Assembly: GCA_044508215.1 (NCBI GenBank)
Contig: JBIQID010000002.1
Span: 29,712-93,711 of the forward strand
Length of the DNA: 64,000 nucleotides
Direction: 5' to 3'
From: JAEZFI01 sp044508215
Lineage (GTDB): Bacteria > Actinomycetota > Acidimicrobiia > Acidimicrobiales > Microtrichaceae
Shown in pieces: positions 1 to 8,779 of this stretch (positions are counted from its first letter, which is position 1; each line of letters starts with the position of its first letter). The notes beneath the pieces are model-generated. The model did not search any database, was not told the origin of the DNA, and saw nothing but the letters and a program-made list of their open reading frames with translations. A program made the position numbers and the translations under genes.

Positions 1-43
1 GCGGTTCGGCGCCGGGGATGATGTCGGGGGTCTCGGAGGACAT
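1..43 (-). CDS. Partial 5' end of a probable alpha/beta hydrolase gene
   Basis: Only the first 14 codons lie in the window; the gene runs off the left edge. They read ATG then MSSETPDIIPGAEP. The ending PGAEP resembles the N-terminus of actinobacterial carboxylesterases of the alpha/beta hydrolase family, where it precedes the strand leading to the oxyanion HGF motif; that assignment is inference from a very short stretch. The start is supported by a TACCGT -10 box six bases upstream, the same arrangement as many other genes here. The gene is divergent from the SCP2 gene. Confidence 0.4.
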   Translation of the reverse strand, partial: MSSETPDIIPGAEP

Positions 44-49
44 CGCGCC

Positions 50-55
50 ACGGTA
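50..55 (-). promoter_or_regulatory. -10 box (TACCGT) for the partial hydrolase gene
   Basis: TACCGT on the minus strand ends six bases before the ATG at 43. This spacing predicts transcription starting at or next to the start codon. No convincing -35 box is seen. Confidence 0.4.
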
Positions 56-225
56 CGCGACGGCAGGACGGTGCGGTGGCTCGCCCGTCGCCTCCGGACC
101 ATCGCTGCCGCCACGACCGCAGGCGATAACCTCCCGGACCGGCGGCCGCACGTGCGGGCGTCCGGGGGGATCGCGGTGACCACGGCTCCCCGTAGTGGCA
201 TCGACAGCGAGGACGACGACCGATC

Positions 226-639
226 ATGGCGAAGTACCAGTTCCTGACCCCCGAGTGGGTGGCGGCAGCGAAGGCGATCCGCGACGAGTTCGCCGACGAC
301 GCCCCGGCTCCCGCGCACACCGTGCGGATGAACCAGATCATCACCGACGTGCCCTTCGGCGACTCCGACGTGAAGGCCTACCTCGACACGTCGAACGGGG
401 CCACCGACATGGACCTGGGCGAGCTCGAGAACCCCGACCTCACCGTGACGGTCGACTACGAGACCGCCAAGGCGATCATGGTCGACGGCAACCCGCAGGC
501 CGGCATGCAGGCGTTCATGGCCGGCAAGATCAAGGTGCAGGGCGACATGACCAAGATGATGGCGGTCGCCGGCGGCAACGCTCAGGATCCGACGGCGCAG
601 AAGGTCGCCGAGCGGATCAAGGAGATCACGGCGGACTGA
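226..639 (+). CDS. SCP2 sterol-binding domain protein
   Basis: This 137-residue protein is a stand-alone SCP2 (sterol carrier protein 2) domain. The family binds lipids or acyl-CoA in a hydrophobic tunnel. Its core is recognisable: the strand segment ENPDLTVTVDYETAKAIM and the following NPQAGMQAFMAGKIKVQGDM, where the MAGKIKVQGD loop is the typical SCP2 signature. There is no signal peptide, so it is cytoplasmic. It is monocistronic; the MFS gene on the opposite strand overlaps its last 14 bases. A strong hairpin at 659-682 follows. The ligand cannot be told from sequence. Confidence 0.85.
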   Translation: MAKYQFLTPEWVAAAKAIRDEFADDAPAPAHTVRMNQIITDVPFGDSDVKAYLDTSNGATDMDLGELENPDLTVTVDYETAKAIMVDGNPQAGMQAFMAGKIKVQGDMTKMMAVAGGNAQDPTAQKVAERIKEITAD

Positions 640-2122
640 TCGGTTCCGCAGCGGTCTGGGAGGGGCGCCGAGGCGCCCCTCCTTCCGCGTCCGGGCCCCG
701 ACGCTCGGCGTACCGGCGTCCGCGCAGCCCGAGCGCGAGCACCACGCCCAGCGCGGTGACCACGGCGCCCACGCCGTAGGACTGGGCGAAGCTCCCGCCC
801 ACGCCCGCCGCGCCCACACGGGCGACCTGGATCGAGTCGAGCAGGTTCATCCCCATCGAGGCGCCGACCTGGCTCGCGAGCTGGTGCGTGGCACCGGCGA
901 CGCCGAAGTCGCCCGGTTCCACCGAGTTCGCCACCGAGGAGGCCACGGCCGGCTGCGCTGCACCCATGCCGACGCCGCTGATCGCGATCGCCGCCACGAC
1001 CACCACCGTGGTCGGGTCGCGCGAGACCAGCGCGATGATCGCGAGCGAGAGCGTGACGCAGATCGCGCCCAGCAGCGCGAAGAGGCGCACGCCCAGCTTC
1101 GGGACGAGGCGGCCGGCGAGCGGGCCGCTCACTGCGTAGACGAGCGGTCGTGGGATGAGGAGCAGGCTGATCTGCCCCGGGGTCATGCCCCTGACCTCGT
1201 CGAGCAGCTTCGGGGCGAGGATGAACCCGCCCATGTAGCCGAAGTTCGAGAAGAACTGGATGGCGATCGGCAGCGTGAAGTCGCGCCGGGAGAAGTACCG
1301 CAGCGGCACGAGCGGGTGCTCGACCCGGCGCTCCACGACGGCGAAGGACACCGCTGCGGTGAACGCCACCACGAACAGCGAGAGGACCATGGGGTGGGCC
1401 CACCCGAGCGGACGACCGCGGTCGATCGCGAGGAGCAGCGCCAGCAGCGCGACGGCCAGCGTCACCTGGCCCCACACGTCGACCGGCACGCCCGCCCGTC
1501 GCGGCGTCCGGGGCAGCACCCGCCACGCCAGGATCCCGGCGGTGGCCAGGAGCGGCGCCTGGAGGAGGAAGATCATCCGCCAGCCGAACAGGTCGACGAG
1601 CGGTCCGCCCGCCACGAGCCCCACCACCGGGCCGCCGGCCACGACGAGGGACCAGTAGCCGAGCGCCGCGGAGCGCCGTTCGGGCGGGAAGACGAGGTTG
1701 ATGATCGCCATCGAGGACGGGGCGGTCGCCGCCCCGATGAGCGCGCCGAGCACCCTGAACGCGATGAGCGACGACCCGTCCCAGGCAGCAGCGGACGCGA
1801 GGGCGAACGTGGTGGCGCCGGCCATGGCCACGATGTAGGTCCGGCGGTGGCCGTGGAGGTCGCCGAGCTTCCCCCACGTGGTCGAGCTGAGGGCGGTCGC
1901 GATCGTCGGGCCCGAGATGAGCCACACCAGGACCGACACGTCCGCGCCGAGGTCCTTGGCGATCGCCGGGCGGCTCACCGACAGGATCGTGATCGTGAAG
2001 CTGACGCAGAAGGCCCCGCTCAGCACCACCCACGTGATGAGCCACGCCCTCCGGGACGGAGGCGGGTCGGCGGGGTCGAGGACGGGGATCTGTGCGACGC
2101 GGGCGCGGCCAGCGCGCCTCAT
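626..2122 (-). CDS. MFS drug-efflux-type transporter (14-TM DHA2-like)
   Basis: A hydrophobic protein of about 498 residues with the Major Facilitator fold. After a short basic N-terminus the first membrane segment begins near WLITWVVLSGAF. The loop-2 signature GKLGDLHGHRRTYI follows, and an alternating hydrophobic pattern continues to the C-terminus, consistent with 12-14 segments of the DHA2 (EmrB-like) exporter type. The start at 2122 gives a normal short cytoplasmic leader; the reading frame stays open upstream, but through a GC-rich inverted repeat that does not look coding. The substrate is unknown. The C-terminus is convergent with the SCP2 gene and its coding sequence contains that gene's likely terminator hairpin. 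Confidence 0.8.
   Translation of the reverse strand: MRRAGRARVAQIPVLDPADPPPSRRAWLITWVVLSGAFCVSFTITILSVSRPAIAKDLGADVSVLVWLISGPTIATALSSTTWGKLGDLHGHRRTYIVAMAGATTFALASAAAWDGSSLIAFRVLGALIGAATAPSSMAIINLVFPPERRSAALGYWSLVVAGGPVVGLVAGGPLVDLFGWRMIFLLQAPLLATAGILAWRVLPRTPRRAGVPVDVWGQVTLAVALLALLLAIDRGRPLGWAHPMVLSLFVVAFTAAVSFAVVERRVEHPLVPLRYFSRRDFTLPIAIQFFSNFGYMGGFILAPKLLDEVRGMTPGQISLLLIPRPLVYAVSGPLAGRLVPKLGVRLFALLGAICVTLSLAIIALVSRDPTTVVVVAAIAISGVGMGAAQPAVASSVANSVEPGDFGVAGATHQLASQVGASMGMNLLDSIQVARVGAAGVGGSFAQSYGVGAVVTALGVVLALGLRGRRYAERRGPDAEGGAPRRPSQTAAEPISPP
659..682 (+). terminator. Hairpin terminator downstream of the SCP2 gene
   Basis: A perfect GC-rich stem, GGAGGGGCGC paired with GCGCCCCTCC around a four-base loop, lies 20 bases after the SCP2 stop and is followed by CTTCC rather than a long T run. 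It lies within the 3' coding sequence of the convergent MFS gene. The absence of a T tract makes intrinsic termination likely but not certain. Confidence 0.5.
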
Positions 2123-2180
2123 CGATGCATCTGGCGCACCGGGGGGTGCGTGCGGCGGGTCATCGGCGCACAGCGTACGG

Positions 2181-2266
2181 GCCGGTGAGGTCTGTTGGGG
2201 TGGCCGCCAAGTCGCGGCGGCTGGGGAACACCACGTCGGCTGGCCACCCCAACAGGCTCCACCGGC
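2181..2266. repeat. Large imperfect inverted repeat between kinase and MFS genes
   Basis: Two 25-base arms (2181-2205 and 2242-2266) match at 22 of 25 positions as inverted copies, with the core CTGTTGGGGTGGCC identical. They enclose a 36-base spacer. The element fills much of the gap between the kinase stop (2321) and the MFS start (2122), both on the minus strand. It could be a terminator for the kinase, a leader structure for the MFS mRNA, or a relic of a small mobile element. No target duplication was recognised. Confidence 0.6.
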
Positions 2267-2320
2267 CCGTCGCACGACCACACTACGTGGTCACCCTCGA
2301 CGCAAGAGGGATGGAAGAGG

Positions 2321-4429
2321 TCAGCGAGAGGTGAACAGGCGGACCGACGTCCCGGGCACGTGAGCGCTGCCCGCGACGGGGTCCGTGGCGATCACCCGGG
2401 TGGTCGGCGAGCCCTCCACCCCGGCCACCGGGAACCCCGCTCCGGCGAGGATCTGGGTGGCTTCGGGCACCGACCGGCCGGCCACGTCGGGCACCGGTCG
2501 CGGCTGCGGCCCCTTCGACACCACGAGCTCGACGGTGGTGCCCCTCGGCACCTCCGCGCCCGGCTGCTGCGACGCGGAGATCACCTGCCCGGCCTGCACC
2601 GAGTCGGAGAACGCCTCGGTGATCGCGGCACGGAGCTGGACCGCCTCGAGGGCACCCCGAGCGGCATCGACGTCCTCCCCGACGAGACCGGGGGGGACCT
2701 TGCGCGGAGCGGGCCCGGCCGACACCGTGAGGTCCACCCGGGTGCCCTGCGGCACCCGCTCCCCCTCGCCCTCCCCCAACGCCGGATCCGCCACGACGGC
2801 TGCCTCCATCACCTGCCCCGGCGGCACCTCCTCGTGGTGCGGCCGTGCCACGTCGCCGAGCTGCAGCCGCGCCACCTCCAGCGCCTCGAGGGCGGCCTCC
2901 TCGGCAAGCCCCGTGAGGGGCGGGACGTCGGTGAGCTCGTTGCCGAGGGACACCGTGAGGCGGACCCGCTCCCCCTTCGCCAGCTCGGTGCCGGGCGGGA
3001 CCGACTGGGCGAGCACCTCCTCGGGCGTCGACGGCGTGGCCCTCGACCACGCCACCGACACGCGCCAGCCGTTCGCTTCAGCGGTCGAGCGTGCGTCGTC
3101 GAGCGTGTCACCCACGAAGTGCGGCACGGGCGCCGTCTCGGTGCGCAGGGCGAACCACAGCCCGACCCCACCACCCGCGAGGACCAGCACGAGGAGCACC
3201 CACAGGAGTCCCCGGAGCAACCGCCGACCGCCCCTGGCGGGCGACTCCTCGACGATCTCCTCGTCGACGTAGGCGGGCGACGGCCGTGGATCGGTGTCGG
3301 CTGCGTCGACGGGGTCGACCACCGTCGCTGCGAGGTCGTCGCCGGGCGCGGCCACGACCTCCGACACGTCGGAGGCCGCATCGGCGTCGGCAGGGTCGGC
3401 GTCGACCGGCTCGGCGTCGACGGGTCCGGGCCCGTCGGGATCGGCATCCACGGATCCCGCCCCGACGGCGGGATCGTCGGAGCCGAGCGGAGGGTCCGCC
3501 TCGACCGCCGAGGTGACCGGCTCCTCGGCGTCCCGGAGGAGCTCCTCGAGCGACGAACCGGCCGGCAGGGCTCCCACGAGGGGCAGGGGCGCAGGCGACG
3601 GCATGTCGTCGGCCGCCGCCATCAGCGCCACCTCGAGCTCACCGGCCGACGGCCGCTCCTCGGGATCCAACCGCCCGGCCATGCCCACAGGGCCGGCGAG
3701 GCGGCCCAGCTCGCTGGGTGGCACCAGGTCGCCGTGGATGCGCGCCATCAACGAGGACGTCGCCGTGTCGGCCTGGAACGGCACCTGACCCGTCACCGCC
3801 TCGCAGAGGACGAGGGCCAGCGAGTACACGTCCGAGCGCCCGTCCACCTGGTGTCCACGAGCCTGCTCCGGCGACGCGTAGAGCGCGGTTCCCGTCAGCA
3901 TGTCCTGCGGCTCGGTCCACGCCGCCTCGGCGATCGCACGGGCCAGGCCGAAGTCGGCGATCCGCAGGCGCCCGTCGGGCCCGAACAGGAGGTTCGCCGA
4001 CTTGATGTCGCGGTGGACGAAGCCCCGCTCGTGCGCGTAGTCGAGGCCGCGGGCGCACTCGAGGCCCACCAGCAGCGCCTGCGAGGGAGACAGCAGACGG
4101 CCCGCCGAGATCATGTCGCGGAGCGAACCACCCTCGAGGAGCTCGCAGACCAGGTAGGCCACCGACCCGTCCACGCCCGAGTCGTAGACGTGCATGATGT
4201 TCGGGTGGTTCAGCGCCGCCGCTGCGTGCGCCTCGGCGCGGAAGCGCCGCAGGAACCGCTCGTCGCTCATGGCGGCCTCGTTCAGCACCTTCACCGCCAC
4301 GCTGCGCCCCAGCTGGGTGTCCTCCGCGAGGTAGACGCGAGCGGTCGCGCCCCGCCCGATGGGGGCGATCATCCGGTACCGGCTCGCGACGAGCTGGCCG
4401 ACGAGGTCGCCGCGGGTGGGGGTGGCCAT
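2321..4429 (-). CDS. Membrane Ser/Thr protein kinase with PASTA repeats (PknB-like)
   Basis: A 702-residue receptor-type kinase. The cytoplasmic kinase domain covers about residues 17-275, with glycine loop GRGATARVY, ATP-anchoring Lys47, catalytic HRD Asp141, DFG Asp159 and the ASPEQ segment. An acidic, proline-rich linker of about 125 residues follows, then one transmembrane helix near 405-427 and four extracellular PASTA repeats to the C-terminus. PASTA domains of PknB/Stk proteins bind muropeptides or lipid II and tie kinase activity to cell-wall growth and division; that role is inferred from the family. The gene stands alone rather than beside pbpA/rodA/pstP. A TAGGAT -10 box lies nine bases before the ATG. 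Confidence 0.93.
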   Translation of the reverse strand: MATPTRGDLVGQLVASRYRMIAPIGRGATARVYLAEDTQLGRSVAVKVLNEAAMSDERFLRRFRAEAHAAAALNHPNIMHVYDSGVDGSVAYLVCELLEGGSLRDMISAGRLLSPSQALLVGLECARGLDYAHERGFVHRDIKSANLLFGPDGRLRIADFGLARAIAEAAWTEPQDMLTGTALYASPEQARGHQVDGRSDVYSLALVLCEAVTGQVPFQADTATSSLMARIHGDLVPPSELGRLAGPVGMAGRLDPEERPSAGELEVALMAAADDMPSPAPLPLVGALPAGSSLEELLRDAEEPVTSAVEADPPLGSDDPAVGAGSVDADPDGPGPVDAEPVDADPADADAASDVSEVVAAPGDDLAATVVDPVDAADTDPRPSPAYVDEEIVEESPARGGRRLLRGLLWVLLVLVLAGGGVGLWFALRTETAPVPHFVGDTLDDARSTAEANGWRVSVAWSRATPSTPEEVLAQSVPPGTELAKGERVRLTVSLGNELTDVPPLTGLAEEAALEALEVARLQLGDVARPHHEEVPPGQVMEAAVVADPALGEGEGERVPQGTRVDLTVSAGPAPRKVPPGLVGEDVDAARGALEAVQLRAAITEAFSDSVQAGQVISASQQPGAEVPRGTTVELVVSKGPQPRPVPDVAGRSVPEATQILAGAGFPVAGVEGSPTTRVIATDPVAGSAHVPGTSVRLFTSR

Positions 4430-4438
4430 GGGACGACG

Positions 4439-4444
4439 ATCCTA
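4439..4444 (-). promoter_or_regulatory. -10 box (TAGGAT) of the PASTA kinase gene
   Basis: TAGGAT on the minus strand lies nine bases before the ATG at 4429, giving a leaderless or nearly leaderless mRNA. No clear -35 box is visible. Confidence 0.5.
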
Positions 4445-4500
4445 ACGACGGGCCGGTCGCGATCGGTGGTGCCCGGCCGCCGCGACCACAATGGACGCCG

Positions 4501-4977
4501 ATGACCCAGCCCACCGAACTCCGCCCGGGACTCCTCGACCGCCCCGTCATCCGCCGGAGCGTCGTCGCGGTGCTGCTCGCTGCCGCCGCGGGGCTCATCG
4601 TGGTGATCGCCAACGGCGCCGTGACGGGCAACGACTCGGTCAGCTCCACCCGTCCGGCGTCCATCGACCGGCTGATCCCGTCGAGCGGCGCCCAGGTCCT
4701 GCGGCAGGCGCAGGTCGGGGTCGACCTCGCAGTCGGCTACGACGCCTACCTCATCGTGAACGGCGTGGAGATCCGCAACACGGCCACCGAGGAGGACCCC
4801 GACGGGCTCAACCGGTCGCTCACGCCGGACGGCTACACGATCACGTACGCGCCCGGCCCCGGGAAGCGGGTCGAGGCGCTCCTCACGGAGCTGAACGAGG
4901 TGACCGCGATGGTGTGGCGCCAGGCGGACGGACCGTCGAGCGCGTCGCCCACCTACTGGACCTTCACCGCGACCTGA
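4501..4977 (+). CDS. Membrane-anchored protein of unknown function
   Basis: A 158-residue protein with one N-terminal membrane helix (about residues 18-42, rich in Ala, Val and Leu) followed by a soluble, presumably extracytoplasmic domain. The domain contains the pieces VDLAVGYDAYLIVNGVEI and TYAPGPGKRVEALL, which look like a small beta-rich fold, ending in TYWTFTAT. I do not recognise a named family; similar short anchored proteins occur in other actinomycetes as far as I recall. It is divergent from the PASTA kinase gene, and an envelope function is possible but unproven. Confidence 0.7.
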   Translation: MTQPTELRPGLLDRPVIRRSVVAVLLAAAAGLIVVIANGAVTGNDSVSSTRPASIDRLIPSSGAQVLRQAQVGVDLAVGYDAYLIVNGVEIRNTATEEDPDGLNRSLTPDGYTITYAPGPGKRVEALLTELNEVTAMVWRQADGPSSASPTYWTFTAT

Positions 4978-4992
4978 AGACGACGGGCTGGC

Positions 4993-5652
4993 TCAGGCGG
5001 TGAGCTCGAGCACCTCGGCGATCGCGGCGGTCGTCGTCTCGACCGAGTAACCGCAGCACACACCGTGCAACCCGGCCGCCTCGGCGCCCGCCACGTTGCC
5101 CGGGTGGTCGTCGACGAACAACGCTCGCTCCGGCGCGACGCCGAGGCGTTCGCAGGCCATCCGGAAGATCTCGGGATCGGGCTTGCGCACACCGACCTCG
5201 CTCGAATCGACCACGTCGTCGAACAGCTCGTCGAGCGGGAGGAGCCCGCGCCAGTACGACCCGAACTCGACCACGTTGTTGGTCACGATGCTGGTGCGCA
5301 GCCCGCGCTCGCGGATCGCAGCGACGGAGTCGACCACGAAGTGGCGGACGATGCCCCCGCCGCCGGCCAGCTGGGCGAGCACGTCGAGCGGGTCGACCCG
5401 GCCCAGCCCGTGGCGCTCCGCCTCGGCCACGATCTCGCCGCGGCAGCGCTCGAGGGGGATCTCACCGCGCTCGAGGCGGTGCCACGGGTGGTCGGTGTCG
5501 TGGTCGTAGCTGCCGAACACGACGGTGGTGAGCAGCTCGGGCGAGACGTCGAGCTGCGCGGCCGCCTGCGCGACGAGCGCGAACGGCGAGTCGATGAAGA
5601 CCCCGCCGAAGTCGTACAGCACCGCGTCGAAGCGGCGAGCCGGCGCCGTCAC
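4993..5652 (-). CDS. HAD superfamily hydrolase (subfamily IA)
   Basis: A 219-residue haloacid-dehalogenase-fold phosphatase-like protein. Motif I is YDFGGVF with nucleophile Asp14; the second motif-I acid is Gly, as in the DFGGV branch of HAD-IA proteins. Motif II is the Thr/Asn region TSIVTNN, motif III KPDPEIF, and motif IV LFVDDHPGNV with paired Asp. A helical cap lies between motifs I and II. The GTG start overlaps the ligA stop by four bases (GTGA), so it is probably translationally coupled to ligA. The substrate is unknown. Confidence 0.87.
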   Translation of the reverse strand: MTAPARRFDAVLYDFGGVFIDSPFALVAQAAAQLDVSPELLTTVVFGSYDHDTDHPWHRLERGEIPLERCRGEIVAEAERHGLGRVDPLDVLAQLAGGGGIVRHFVVDSVAAIRERGLRTSIVTNNVVEFGSYWRGLLPLDELFDDVVDSSEVGVRKPDPEIFRMACERLGVAPERALFVDDHPGNVAGAEAAGLHGVCCGYSVETTTAAIAEVLELTA

Positions 5653-7745
5653 GGCAGCTCGCCCGTCTCGAGCAGGTGGGCGAACCCGGCCTCGTCGAGC
5701 ACCGGGATGCCGAGGTCCGTGGCCTTCGTGAGCTTGGAGGCTCCGGGGTCCTCCCCCACCACCACCGCGGTGGTGCGCTTCGAGACGCTGCCCGGGGACT
5801 TCCCTCCCCTCGCCTTGATCGCCGCCTCGGCCTCCTCGCGGCTCATCTGGGACATCGTGCCGGTGACCACGACGCTCTTGCCCGCGAGGGTCTGGGGGAG
5901 GACCGACCGCTCCGGCCCCTTCGTGTTCACCCCGGCCTCGATCAGGCGGTCGACCACACGGCGGTTGTCGGGATCCGCGAAGAAGGCGTGCACCGACGCG
6001 GCGATCACCGGGCCCACGCCGTCGACCGCGGCGAGGTCCGCTTCGCTCGCCGACATGATCGCCTCGAGGCTGCCCATGGCGGTTGCGAGCGCCTCAGCCC
6101 CGGCGCCGCCCAGGTGCGTGATGTTGAGCCCGACGAGGAGGCTGGACAGCGGACGCTGCTTCGAGGCCTCGATCGCGGCGCGGAGCTTGTTGACCGACGT
6201 GGCCTGGTAGCCGCGGAGCTCGAGGATCCGGTCGTAGTCGAGCGAGTACACGTCCGCGATGTCGGAGAGCAGGCCCATCTGGATGAACGCGGCGATCTGC
6301 TGCTCGCCGAGCCCGTCGATGTCCATGGCACCCCGCGACCCGAAGTGCTCGATGCGGGCCACCTGCTGCTGGGGGCACCGGGTGTTGAGGCACGAGTGGC
6401 GCGCCTCGCCGGGCAGGCGCACGAGCGGCGAACCGCACGACGGGCACTCGGTGGGGAACGTCCACGGTTGCGAGTCAGGCGGGCGCTCGCTGAGCACCGG
6501 GCCGACCACCTCGGGGATCACGTCGCCGGCCTTCCGGACGATCACCGTGTCACCAGGGCGGACGTCCTTCGCCCTCACCTGGTCCTCGTTGTGCAGCGTC
6601 GCGAGCCCGACGGTGGAGCCCCCGACGAACACCGGCTCGAGCACGGCGAAGGGCGTGGCCTTGCCGGTCCGGCCGATCGACACCTGGATGTCGCGCAGGA
6701 TGGTGGTCCGCTCCTCGGGCGGCAGCTTGTAGGCGATCGCCCACCGCGGCGCCTTCGAGGTGGCGCCGAGCGCCAGCTGCAGGTCGAGCGCGTCGACCTT
6801 CACCACGATCCCGTCGATCTCGTACGGCAGGTCGTGGCGGTGCTCGAGCCAGTGCTCGCAGAACTCGTAGACCTCGTCGAGCGAGTCGAACGCCTTCGTC
6901 TCCGGGTTCACCGGGAGGCCGTAGGACGCCATGAGCTGCAGAGCCGACGAGTGCGACAGCGGCGCCTCCACGCCCTCGACGACGCCCATCTGGTAGCACC
7001 ACCACGCCAGCCCCCGGCCGCGGGTCACCTCGGGGTCCTTCTGGCGCAGCGACCCCGCACCGGCGTTGCGGGGGTTCACCGGCACCGGCTTGGTCCGGCG
7101 GCCGGCCGCGGCCAGCCGCTCGTTCTCCGCGGTGATCCGGGCCTTCAACGCCTCGAACGCGTCGAGCGGGAGGTAGATCTCGCCGCGGGCCTCCAACACG
7201 TCGGGCACCGGCTGCCCCTTTGGCGGCTGCAGCCGCTCGGGCACGTCGGCGATGGTGGCGACCTGCGCCGTGACGTCCTCGCCCACCCGGCCGTTGCCCC
7301 GGGTGGCGGCGCGCACGAACCGGCCGTGCTCGTAGCGGATCGACACGGCCAGCCCGTCGATCTTCAGCTCGCACACGTAGCGGACGTCGTCGTCGCGACC
7401 CAGGTCGGCGAGGCGGCGGGCGGTCCGGGTGCCCCACTGCTTCAGCTCGTCGACGTCCATCGCGTTGTCGAGCGACATCATCGGCACCGCGTGGGTGACC
7501 TCGGCGAACATCGTGGACGGGGCGCCGCCGACGACCTGGGTGGGGCTGTCGGGCGTGACGAGGCCGGGGTGGTCGGCCTCGAGGCGGCGCAGCTCGGCCA
7601 TGAGCTGGTCCCAGGTGCTGTCGGGCACCGTGGGCGAGTCGAGCTCGTAGTACTGGCGGTTCAGCTCGCTGATGGTGGCCCGCAACGACTCGACCCGCTC
7701 GGCCGGATCGTCGGGGAGGGAAGCGATCAGGGGATCGACGGACAC
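5649..7745 (-). CDS. ligA: NAD+-dependent DNA ligase
   Basis: The protein of about 698 residues seals nicks in duplex DNA using NAD+. The adenylation motif KIDG (CELKIDGLAVSIRYEHG) carries the lysine that is adenylated. The OB domain, a four-Cys zinc finger (CPSC with HSCLNTRC), helix-hairpin-helix repeats and a C-terminal BRCT domain follow in standard order. I chose the GTG at 7745 because it gives MSVDPLIASL and because a TAGTGT -10 box lies seven bases upstream; a GTG at 7799 would add 18 unlikely residues. It sits downstream of iscS, mnmA and a MetE-like gene, an order known from mycobacteria. Confidence 0.96.
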   Translation of the reverse strand: MSVDPLIASLPDDPAERVESLRATISELNRQYYELDSPTVPDSTWDQLMAELRRLEADHPGLVTPDSPTQVVGGAPSTMFAEVTHAVPMMSLDNAMDVDELKQWGTRTARRLADLGRDDDVRYVCELKIDGLAVSIRYEHGRFVRAATRGNGRVGEDVTAQVATIADVPERLQPPKGQPVPDVLEARGEIYLPLDAFEALKARITAENERLAAAGRRTKPVPVNPRNAGAGSLRQKDPEVTRGRGLAWWCYQMGVVEGVEAPLSHSSALQLMASYGLPVNPETKAFDSLDEVYEFCEHWLEHRHDLPYEIDGIVVKVDALDLQLALGATSKAPRWAIAYKLPPEERTTILRDIQVSIGRTGKATPFAVLEPVFVGGSTVGLATLHNEDQVRAKDVRPGDTVIVRKAGDVIPEVVGPVLSERPPDSQPWTFPTECPSCGSPLVRLPGEARHSCLNTRCPQQQVARIEHFGSRGAMDIDGLGEQQIAAFIQMGLLSDIADVYSLDYDRILELRGYQATSVNKLRAAIEASKQRPLSSLLVGLNITHLGGAGAEALATAMGSLEAIMSASEADLAAVDGVGPVIAASVHAFFADPDNRRVVDRLIEAGVNTKGPERSVLPQTLAGKSVVVTGTMSQMSREEAEAAIKARGGKSPGSVSKRTTAVVVGEDPGASKLTKATDLGIPVLDEAGFAHLLETGELP

Positions 7746-7752
7746 GCGGGTG

Positions 7753-7758
7753 ACACTA
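7753..7758 (-). promoter_or_regulatory. -10 box (TAGTGT) of ligA, fixing its start
   Basis: TAGTGT on the minus strand lies seven bases before GTG 7745. If this is the promoter, the upstream start at 7799 would not be transcribed, so the shorter LigA is favoured. Confidence 0.5.
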
Positions 7759-7809
7759 CCGACCCCGTGTGACGCTCCCTCGGTGCCACCGGGTGCCACC
7801 GGGTGCGGA

Positions 7810-8733
7810 TCAGGCCCCGATGGAGAGGTGCATGCCCCGGGCCTGGCGGAACACCCGGGAGGCGAGGTCCTGGGCGAGGCCGATCGCCCGCTCGGCCTGG
7901 GAGACGCCGAAGCTGGAGAGCTCGCCCGCCGTCGTGATGATCGACCGCTCGCGGAGCAGGCGCGGGTCGATCCCCTCGCCGACCAGCTCGCACCAGAGCG
8001 CCGACAGCCGGCGCCACAGCCGGTCGGCGGACGTGCCGAGCGGCTCGTCGGTGGGCACGGCGCCCCAGGCGATCACGCCGCCCCGCTCGAGGAAGCGGGC
8101 CAGGTCCGCCGCCGCCGTCTCCAGCTGCGCCGTGACCGGCGCCCCCAGGACCGCGATGCCAGTGCGGAGCAGCATCGACCAGTCGGCCCGACCGTCGACC
8201 CTGACCCCGACCGACGCGTCGGACGACAGGTCGTCGACCACCTCGCCGACCAGCGCCTCCACCTCGCTGCCGTCGAGCGGGAACGTCGGGTGCATCGAGT
8301 TCGCGAGGCCCGGCTCGTCGAGGACCATCAGCACGTCGGCCTGCGGCATGTGCTCCCGGGTGACCGCGAGCATCGCCTGCCCACGGGCCAGCACGGCGTC
8401 GTGGGCCGCCTTCGCCGCCTCGTCCCACCCCGCGCCGGCACGTCGCATGTCGAGGAGCACGGTGACGGGCCCGGTGAGGGTGACCACGATCGGCTCGACC
8501 CGGCCGGACAGCTCGCCCACGAACGATCGGAACACCTCGAGCGACTCGCCCTGGTCGTCCTGGTCGCTCTGCTCGCCGGATCCGACGCCCACCGAGACCC
8601 TGGGGGCAGCGACGAGATCGGGCAGGAGGTCCCGCATCAGCCGGGACGATTCCGACACCGGCACGAGGGGCAGCGAACCGATGACCGTGGCGAGGCCGAC
8701 AGGCACGTCGAGCCGGAACCCGAACCCCCTCAT
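7810..8733 (-). CDS. MetE-like (cobalamin-independent methionine synthase C-terminal fold) protein
   Basis: A 307-residue protein with the (beta/alpha)8 fold of the MetE C-terminal half: N-terminal TVIGSLPL, the TLTGPVTVLLDMRR segment, the central VLDEPGL motif and a C-terminal helix pair. Real MetE binds zinc through His-x-Cys, Glu and a late Cys in a CGL motif. Here the late motif reads SSFGVSQ and the only Cys is in ALWCELV, so the methyl-transfer zinc site seems absent. A comparable gene lies just upstream of ligA in Mycobacterium, so the position is conserved although the function is unknown. Homocysteine methylation is unlikely. Confidence 0.75.
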   Translation of the reverse strand: MRGFGFRLDVPVGLATVIGSLPLVPVSESSRLMRDLLPDLVAAPRVSVGVGSGEQSDQDDQGESLEVFRSFVGELSGRVEPIVVTLTGPVTVLLDMRRAGAGWDEAAKAAHDAVLARGQAMLAVTREHMPQADVLMVLDEPGLANSMHPTFPLDGSEVEALVGEVVDDLSSDASVGVRVDGRADWSMLLRTGIAVLGAPVTAQLETAAADLARFLERGGVIAWGAVPTDEPLGTSADRLWRRLSALWCELVGEGIDPRLLRERSIITTAGELSSFGVSQAERAIGLAQDLASRVFRQARGMHLSIGA

Positions 8734-8779
8734 GGGTCTTGTTTAGGGATCCGCCGTCGCCATCCGCAAGTCTGGAGCC

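Noticed and set aside
195..779. Alternative plus-strand frame over the SCP2 gene
   Set aside because: Translation is Arg-rich and featureless, while the frame at 226 encodes a full SCP2 domain.
582..2045. Second minus-strand frame over the MFS gene
   Set aside because: Frame-shifted Arg/Gly-rich translation; the chosen frame gives a clean membrane-helix pattern.
7782..7807. Short tandem repeat of GGTGCCACCG near the ligA start
   Set aside because: Only about two and a half units of ten bases in an intergenic region; too short to call a functional repeat.
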